Source: Acephala macrosclerotiorum (taxonomy: Eukaryota > Ascomycota > Leotiomycetes > Helotiales > Mollisiaceae). Taken from it: a stretch of 64,000 nt of DNA. The stretch is from assembly GCA_014904845.1 (NCBI GenBank), contig MU119369.1:1-64000 (forward strand). Direction: 5' to 3'. Position numbers and translations under genes: made by a program. Under the pieces are notes generated by a model, which was not told the DNA's origin, did no database searches, and saw nothing but the letters and a program-made list of their open reading frames with translations. Shown in pieces: positions 57,529 through 64,000 of the stretch (positions within the stretch are counted from its first letter, which is position 1; every line of letters starts with the position of its first letter).

Positions 57529-59358
57529 CTAACCCAAGCACTTAGCAGCACCATAACTTCCATCACCCAGACGTTCCTCAAGTGGATTATAGGAGAACCA
57601 CCCAGCGCACATATCACTCGCCTGCTCGACAGCTTTCTCCATGTCGTACAGGCGATCTTTCAATCCCTTATTCTCCTCTCGCATCATGCCTACGGTTTCC
57701 CACGCAACACTCGAGTCCTTTCCGCGACAATTACTGCAACCAGTTTCACCCATCCCAATCCCATCATAGCGATCTTTTTGAAGACTTCGCCCTATCACGG
57801 TATCGTCGCTACCATCTGAGCCGTTGGTGATTCTTCCCAACGCCTTTTGGAACAGGCTCTTTTGCTGTACCATCGGTGGTCTTTTGGCAAATCCAGAAGT
57901 ATGTGTAGGATTCGGCACCATCTTTCCAAAAGTAGCTTGCATGATCTCAGGCGTGGTGTCGACTGTCCCTACCATGCTGTTCACTGGACTCCTTGCACGG
58001 CTGAAGGTTGAGTCTCTATCGAGTGCAGATTCACCATCGCTGTCTCCTTCAGTGAAGTCTGTGGTGTCTGTGAGCCCGCTCTGGCGTTTCCGATGTCTTC
58101 TCGCGCCAGCAATGCCGAGATCTTCGTTGAAAGTGTCGATCGAGAGGTCAGATGTTGAGCCTCGTTTCGCTGCATCCCGTCCTGCAAGTTCTCTCACCTC
58201 CTTTATGCTGGTCTCCCGGGCTTCCTTCTCCAGCGCTCTCGCTTGCTTCTCCTTGGTTAGCTCGCTCATAAGCTCGGCGATTGTAGTGTCTTTATCGGAG
58301 ACTTGGTGTGCCATGTCAGATAGGTTCGTTTTCAGGACGTTGTTTCGAGTTCGAGCTTCATCAAGTTCCTCTTCCATGGTTTCTTTCTCGGCCCGGAGTT
58401 CGTGTAGTGATTGTGTTCGTAATTTGTATGCGGTCTGCAATTTCTGGAGTAATCCCTCCGCTTGCTGCTGCAGGTTCTTGAACGCTGCTGGACTAAATGG
58501 ATCTTGCGGGGATGGAGGCCCTGCTGGGAAGAGAGCGGACTTGATGTCGAGTGTGAGGAACTCGTCATCGTTGAAATGTGCAGGTAATTGAATAGTGGCA
58601 GGTTTTGATGGTGTCTTCGGTGACAAGAAAAAGTTTCCAACTCCCCATCCCGCATTCGCTTTCTTGGCAGGCGTTGTATTCGTGCTAGAACTCGACTCGG
58701 CAGTAGATAATGTCGGTCGCTTCTTCGGCCTTTCTGGATTATCTCCGGTGAGAGCCATGTCTGCGTCTTCTCCAACAGATATGCCTGACAGCACAGGCGC
58801 TGATGACCCGGTAAACCAAGACGCAATACTCTTTGGCTTGTCTGCAACCTTGATGACTCCCTCTTTGTCTCCTGCCAAGTCAGGCGTACACTCGTCCAAG
58901 TCTTGTCTCGGGCTCTGCTGCGGACTCTTTCGCTCAGGGCTCTTCGAGCTCGTTCTTGTTGGTGATCGAAAAGGTAGTAATGCTGTGAGTGATCGCTGAT
59001 GTGTTCGTGCCGGTCTCGCTGCGGGAGGTTCGTGTTCTTGCTCGCTTTCGAAATCAATACTTCCTGGAAAGGGTTGCGCTGCAGGATGTTGTTCACCAGC
59101 CCTTTCTCGCACCCCTTGGTCTGTATACTCCCTCTCTCCCTCGCTCGAGTAATCAATGTTGTAATAATCCTCCGCCCATACTTTCTGCAGACTAGAATTT
59201 CGGCTTGCCCCGGGCGTATCGATACTCGATAAAGTTCTGCGATGGTTCGGGTTGGCCGATAGTTTTGGGTTGAGGAGCAAGAGATGATCCGGTGGATAGT
59301 TGTCGAGGAGGGAGCCAGGAGTAAAGGTCGACCTCGAGTGGAGCTCAGGGCATGGCAT
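57529..59358 (-). CDS. Large Ser-rich coiled-coil hypothetical protein
   Basis: A single 609-codon frame starting MPCPELHSRSTFTPGSLLDN. The first 300 residues are Ser/Pro-rich and disordered, with several SPxK/SP phosphosite-like motifs (RSPTRTSSKSPERKSPQQSP) and an ASWFTGSSAPVLSG segment. Residues about 300-400 are a clear coiled coil (LQKLQTAYKLRTQSLHELRA, EKETMEEELDEARTRNN). The C-terminus has a conserved-looking block with GCSNCRGKDSSVAWETVGMM and a final coil ending in LGDGSYGAAKCLG. The block with two close cysteines resembles a short conserved motif rather than a zinc finger. This looks like a conserved filamentous-fungal structural or cell-cycle protein, but I cannot assign it. Antisense frames are shadows. 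Confidence 0.82.
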   Translation of the reverse strand: MPCPELHSRSTFTPGSLLDNYPPDHLLLLNPKLSANPNHRRTLSSIDTPGASRNSSLQKVWAEDYYNIDYSSEGEREYTDQGVRERAGEQHPAAQPFPGSIDFESEQEHEPPAARPARTHQRSLTALLPFRSPTRTSSKSPERKSPQQSPRQDLDECTPDLAGDKEGVIKVADKPKSIASWFTGSSAPVLSGISVGEDADMALTGDNPERPKKRPTLSTAESSSSTNTTPAKKANAGWGVGNFFLSPKTPSKPATIQLPAHFNDDEFLTLDIKSALFPAGPPSPQDPFSPAAFKNLQQQAEGLLQKLQTAYKLRTQSLHELRAEKETMEEELDEARTRNNVLKTNLSDMAHQVSDKDTTIAELMSELTKEKQARALEKEARETSIKEVRELAGRDAAKRGSTSDLSIDTFNEDLGIAGARRHRKRQSGLTDTTDFTEGDSDGESALDRDSTFSRARSPVNSMVGTVDTTPEIMQATFGKMVPNPTHTSGFAKRPPMVQQKSLFQKALGRITNGSDGSDDTVIGRSLQKDRYDGIGMGETGCSNCRGKDSSVAWETVGMMREENKGLKDRLYDMEKAVEQASDMCAGWFSYNPLEERLGDGSYGAAKCLG

Positions 59359-61825
59359 TGTTCACAGAAAGGGCAGTGGCAGTACAAGTTGTTGCATTGA
59401 CTGTCTCGGTCGTTCCTGCCCTTTCCAGCGGCTGCGATTCGTCCTCCTCTCCCCTTCGCCCCAGAATCCGTTAAAATAATGCGGATGATATCGAGAAGAT
59501 CTTGCCCGAGTTCATGCGGAACAAGTACTGGTGCAAGGGTCACACCCGCGGATCGTCGCACGACGTGTCGCAGGTACTGTACACGCTTGCTGACGATCGT
59601 ATGATCTGATCAGGATGCGACGACAGACGACAAATATATGTTCGAGTTGCAGTCGGGCTCAGACTCGGACTGGACTTCGAAGAGAGAGAGAGAGTTGAGG
59701 TCGAGGAGATACCTCCAGTGGTGGACGCTAAACCCCGTCTCGACGTTGCTCGCTGCAGTGTTCCGCTGGCTGCGACCCTGAAATGCTCAATGCAGGTGCG
59801 GGGCGAAAGCCACTATCGATTGAGTGCTTATCGATTGGGAGAACGGACGAAGCCACGAATATTGATCATGAGATGAGATGAAGACGATGAAGATGAATTA
59901 TTGATGGATTTGATGAAAGTACAGTACTAAGAGAAGTCAAGAATATTTCGTTCCCAAGATAGAGTAAACTCTCCGAGTCACGGTTACTTCTAGCAACACA
60001 AAGCGAGGTTGGTGATCCCTGGTTTCTGTGGCTGGGACGGGGAATTTCTGTGGGACTTCTCGCCGCGTACCAAATGGAAACTTTTAGCCGGAAACAAGGA
60101 AACGAAACAGGTTTCTGTATGTTATGATGATATTTGAGGGGATACAAGAGCTTGGGGAAGCAACTGTACAATCAAGTGTTTTGTTTTTGTATGCGTGACG
60201 TTATTGTTGTCGTTGAATGAGTTCATCGGTATGTTTATGAAGGGTATGCCCGCCAACGCCGAAGCCTCAACAACGCGACCCCATCATCGCAATACAACGT
60301 GATGGCCGAGAGATCCGGCAACGTTCAAGTGAGCGCTCGAGTCGATTGACTCTGCTCCAATCGATAGTCGAACTCTATGCACTGCTTCTTGTTTTTGATG
60401 TGATCATATTGTCCCAATAATGTTCCTTCTCGCCGATGCCTTTTCTCCTCTCAAGTTTGGTATCACCGGCCTCGAGTACCAACTTTTGCTCCAGCAGGAC
60501 GCTTTCAGCTCCATCATCCTTAGAATATATGAAACAATGCCAAAAGCTATTCCCATCCGAAGAACTTCCTTCGGCATTGATGTTTTCTGCCTTGCACAAA
60601 GTGTTTTCAGCTCAAGACAAGGTTCTGCGGATTTCGGATGACGAATCCAGAGCTTTACCACGAATACAAATTGCGTTCGAATAGATCGATCGCATAGGCG
60701 CACTGCAAGGCAGGAGCTGCCATAAAGAGGGGTGTTTGCTAAGAATAAACATCTCAATAGAGAGCGTGAAGCTGTTGATGCTGGAAGTTTTGAGATCGAT
60801 TTGAGAGGTCTGTCACGTGTAAGTCATGTGTTTTTCGGAAGTAAGACGAGGCTTTCTCATGCCCAGATGGTTGTTTCTGCTTTCATTTTTGAACTTTGTG
60901 ATATGTTCTGCCTTATCTGTACATGTCATACTGAGGGAATTGGTCTTGGGGGCCTCATCCAGCGATATACGGTACCAGCCCGCTGCACGTGACTTGGCCA
61001 TCCCTGAGTCTTGCATATAGGTCCTTGTTGCTCACGCTTTACTCTTTACTTCTTAGCATACTATCTTGTTCAGTCTACGTCTATGTAAGGTTATTCTTTC
61101 GCGAATTACTTTCGGGGCAGCATTCGTCATGCCTCGATCTTTTCATCGAATTTGTGAAGTCGGACTTCATCACCTAAAAATTCGGCCAACTTCAATAGCT
61201 CTATCTCACCGACGAGTCTTTGCTTTTTATGAATGCGGACAACTCATTTCTCATTTATTTCGAAGTCTCTCACCAAGAGCAAGTCTCAACCTAACAATGA
61301 CCATGCATGTTTCAGAGCAACAAAGTCGAAGTTTTGTTCTCAGCGCCTCGCGGAGCTTCCAGGAATTCAGCGCGTTTCCAACCCTCCGCACTAATAAATC
61401 GATTCTCCACTCTAAATCCCGGAGGGACACTTTCGAAGACAACCCCCCCAAATAGTTTAATTCTCTGCATTCTCATTGGCCCTTGAGTACGACAATCGTT
61501 CGGGATTGCATGGACCCCAAACCTACGTTGTCTATGATTGGTCAGATGCTGATCTTTCAAGGGGCTCGGAAGAGGAACAGCAGGCCAGAATGCAAATTGC
61601 ACGTTTCTGGCTAGACATCTTCAACCTCATAGGGTGGTTCAGTCAATTGATCCTTTATTTTGTGGGCACAAACCGGCCCTCGTTGTTCGTAGGATTGGCT
61701 TCAGTCCCTCGAAGAGACTCTCTCAGCCGCCCTACTGCGAAGGCACAGCATGCAGCAGAACTTCATCCCAACAACTTGGTCCTCCAAGTTCCTCCCATTT
61801 AGTCTCATCTAGGCACCTTTTTATC
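59359..61825. other. Intergenic
   Basis: The left part is the promoter region of the leftward 57529 gene. The remainder, to 61825, has only short overlapping frames without recognisable content. The frame leading into 61826 extends upstream, but the ATG at 61826 best fits the membrane protein. Confidence 0.4.
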
Positions 61826-62893
61826 ATGTCAGCCACGACACCGTCGTCGTCGATGAGTTCGACAACATCGACCTCGACGACTACGAAATCATCGACCATC
61901 ACCACCTATATCACGGACCAGGCCTCAATCGCCGCCTTCAATCGAGGTCCAGTAACCGCAACGTTCACACCTCCAGCATCATGTCTCTCAACATTGACCT
62001 CACAAACAAATCAAATATACTTCGGGCATCGAGGTGGCGGTTACCTTGATACCGCGTGCTATCCAGCAAGTACTTCGAGCCTTGGTCTTAACGCGTGGGA
62101 TGTCTATTACTGCAAGTCGTCTCATCTATCCTAAGAGTCGCAAAACTGACATCCTCAAAGATAGTCCCGCCCAATGCCCATCAGGCTGGGCGCAAGCAAC
62201 CTCAATAACAAACAGCTACTTCGGCAGGGACGCAACACAACTCACGCTAGGAACCGACACCACCGCTATCGTCTGCTGCCCGTCGTACGTCTCGATGTTC
62301 TCCAACTAGACATACCTCGCTGACAAGTCAGGGGCTACTTCTACGTCGGCGACGGCCACGCATGCCAATCGAACATCGCATCTACGACAACGACGATCCT
62401 CTACATCGATCCCGTCCTCAATAACAACATCTGGTATTCGACTGACGCAAAGACTCCAAGCACGACCACGATGACAATGACTGGAACATCAGCGTACTGG
62501 GTACTCGGAGACGGCATCGCGGTTTGGTGGCAGAGCTCCGACCTTAAGGCGTTCGCGGGCGCAACCCAGACTTCGAGTCCCACTTCCACAAATACGCAAA
62601 CAACGACTACACATTCGCAAACTTCGACTGAAACCTCAAAACCTAGCGGTCTGACTAGTGGTGCAAAGATCGGGATAGGAGTCGGCATACCGTTGGCAGT
62701 CATAGCGATCGGACTCGTGGGCTTCTTCCTCTACTTCCGAAGACGGCGGAGAACCCCAGTTGCGCAAACCGGACCTCCGGAGTACGTTGCTTCTGAGGCG
62801 AAACCGGAACTGCAGGATACGTCGACAGCGCACGAGATGTATTCAGACAACGAGCTATACTATCCGAGTGGTCATCATGAACTTGCCAGCTGA
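61826..62893 (+). CDS. Ser/Thr-rich single-pass membrane protein
   Basis: Three exons, 61826-62111, 62161-62284 and 62332-62893, encode 323 residues. The first intron (49 bp) uses a GC donor (GCAAGT) with AAAG acceptor; the second is 47 bp with GTACGT and a CTGAC branch. The spliced ectodomain starts with Ser/Thr-rich sequence (MSATTPSSSMSSTTSTSTTT), without a clear cleavable signal peptide, and contains a cysteine-containing fold with YSPAQCPSGWAQATSITN, VCCPSGYFYVGDGHACQS and GTSAYWVLGDGIAVWW. A Ser/Thr stalk follows, then a transmembrane helix at about 250-272 (IGIGVGIPLAVIAIGLVGFF) stopped by RRRRR, and a short tail ending in SGHHELAS. Proteins of this layout are common in Pezizomycotina and likely face the cell wall. 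The function is unknown. Confidence 0.85.
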
Positions 62894-63120
62894 CGAGGGC
62901 GTGGGAAAGATATTAGGCTTCTACCTGGTGTTTGGTGTACTGGGTTGTGTTACTAGATTGTAATTATAATGATATCCTGAGATCTTATGTCTTACTCGCT
63001 TTGCGATAGCTGTCTTTGCTATCACCGTCTTTCAACAGTATCTCTTCTGTTTTTACGTCCCTTTTCACTGTCTCCATACCCTCCACAAGCTTGTGGTCAG
63101 ATTTTGATTAACTGGGAAAC
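62894..63120. other. Intergenic, 3' flanks of convergent genes
   Basis: Presumed 3' UTR of the membrane-protein gene. Nothing else was seen. Confidence 0.4.
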
Positions 63121-63213
63121 TCAGCTGGGTGTATGAAAGATCTTCCCCGGGCTCAACAACCAATACGGATCCAAAGACTGCTTGCTATTCTTCATGGCTG
63201 CCATATACGTCAG
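63121..63213 (-). pseudogene. C-terminal relic of an FAD-linked oxidase
   Basis: Thirty codons and a stop read LTYMAAMKNSKQSLDPYWLL then SPGKIFHTPS. This fits the conserved end of D-lactate dehydrogenase/vanillyl-alcohol-oxidase-type flavoproteins (KxxLDPxGxLxPGKIF). No matching upstream sequence of that family follows: an A/T run abuts the fragment near 63220. It is therefore probably a relic left by deletion, or a last exon whose other exons I could not find. Confidence 0.5.
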
Positions 63214-64000
63214 ACTTAACTTTTTTTTTTGCTGGTTCTGTTTTGGTGTTTAGACACAGGTAGCGGCTGCTTTAACCTAAGCCGAAAGTGAGCATTCCTA
63301 AGCATGGCCGGAGCGTGGCGACTTAAATAACCTGAGCACATGCTGAGCAAGCCTGAGCATGCATAGAGGACTCTTAGGGGGTATTGGCTTCTCGGTTATA
63401 CTTTCCAGGTCGTGTGCATAGGTTCTATTTTGGCTCCCATGTGGCCGGAATTCTTTCACAGCCACTTTTGTTTCCACTTTCCGCGTATCTACCTGTGATT
63501 AAACGCCGAGCCTTGGTACTCTTGTCAACGAGAAGAATGAAATATGTACAGTCCTTTATATCCCCCAACATTTAAACTAGTTACATAGAGAAAGCGAATT
63601 CAGACATGGCTTAAATTGTATTGCTCCTGACAAGAAATTCATGTTCCTCTGGCGATTGAGAAGAAGGAATTTCGTCAAGACTCAAGTGTGGTATATTGGA
63701 TAAGCCTCTGCAAATTGTACCGCTAGCAAAGTGATACGGCTCTCCACCACAAGTTCTAGGCTACTCGTTTTTTCCCCCATTGGGCCCACGAGGACGTGCG
63801 GCGGGAGGAAGCTTAAGTAGTATTAGCTTTGGTAAAGAGGTGCGGAAAGACCCGGGCTTAAATAATCGGAAAACCGAGAGTTTTAGTAAAATTACTCGCG
63901 GATTTTTAATTGATGCAAGGATCTAAATAAGTCGTGGGGCCATTATGGGGGGAAAAACGAGCATCTTAACCAGAACGCCATCTTCACATAAATAACCCCA
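63214..64000. other. Intergenic to window end
   Basis: A homopolymer run of T lies at 63220-63231. Three copies of CTGAGCA occur at about 63332-63360 (CCTGAGCACATGCTGAGCAA and onward). No supported gene. Confidence 0.4.

Noticed and set aside
58332..59561. 409-codon leftward frame overlapping the 57529-59358 gene in another frame
   Set aside because: Low-complexity Arg/Ser-rich shadow of the 609-codon frame, which has a proper ATG and coherent coiled coil.

Overview
The window is nuclear DNA of a filamentous ascomycete (Pezizomycotina). The evidence is many genes with short introns of about 41-118 bp that carry GTAAGT/GTGAGT-type donors, CTGAC/CTAAC-like branch sites and CAG/TAG acceptors, together with typical fungal families: NOP1 fibrillarin, HEM1 with a CP-motif presequence, an alpha/beta hydrolase with TAP-like C-terminus, a secreted S41 peptidase, Ser/Thr-rich single-pass membrane proteins and p20 caspase-like proteins. 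A class such as Leotiomycetes is possible but cannot be fixed from the sequence alone. No bacterial operons, rRNA, convincing tRNA or CRISPR arrays were seen.

Layout. 0-3.9 kb: gene-poor, with a perfect 69-bp palindrome. 3.9-5.1 kb (-): fibrillarin. 6.8-7.7 kb (+): a small secreted Gln/Asn-rich protein. 9.3-10.0 kb (+): a basic Ser-rich hypothetical. 10.7-13.5 kb (-): a wrecked GH30 glycosidase gene carrying two insertions, one of them a hAT-type MITE with an 8-bp target duplication. 13.9-16.1 kb (-): an eight-exon alpha/beta hydrolase. 17.1-19.5 kb (-): a 799-residue intronless unknown. 21.2-23.0 kb (+): a secreted FAD oxidase. 23.2-24.6 kb (-): a WW-domain protein. 25.5-26.6 kb (-): a membrane protein with an apparent frameshift. 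27.8-30.9 kb (-): an intact caspase-like gene beside a decayed caspase-like copy. 31.6-34.2 kb (-): a six-exon S41 peptidase. 36.8-52.4 kb: a lineage-type family of coiled-coil proteins (two intact, two broken copies) plus another acidic coiled-coil gene; between them lie a C2H2 protein with a probable terminal frameshift and an internally deleted Tc1/mariner element. 53.6-55.5 kb (+): HEM1. 57.5-59.4 kb (-): a large coiled-coil unknown. 61.8-62.9 kb (+): a Ser/Thr-rich membrane protein. 63.1 kb (-): the C-terminal relic of an FAD oxidase.

Conserved housekeeping genes (NOP1, HEM1) sit among accessory, secreted or degenerating genes and transposon relics. No biosynthetic cluster is evident. 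The most unusual features are the coiled-coil paralog series at 36.8-52.4 kb and the paired intact/decayed caspase-like genes. All gene models come from reading splice signals and frame by eye; each multi-exon model listed closes in frame, but none has transcript support here. Some candidate open reading frames begin with TTG or GTG, so starts were moved to the first plausible ATG.
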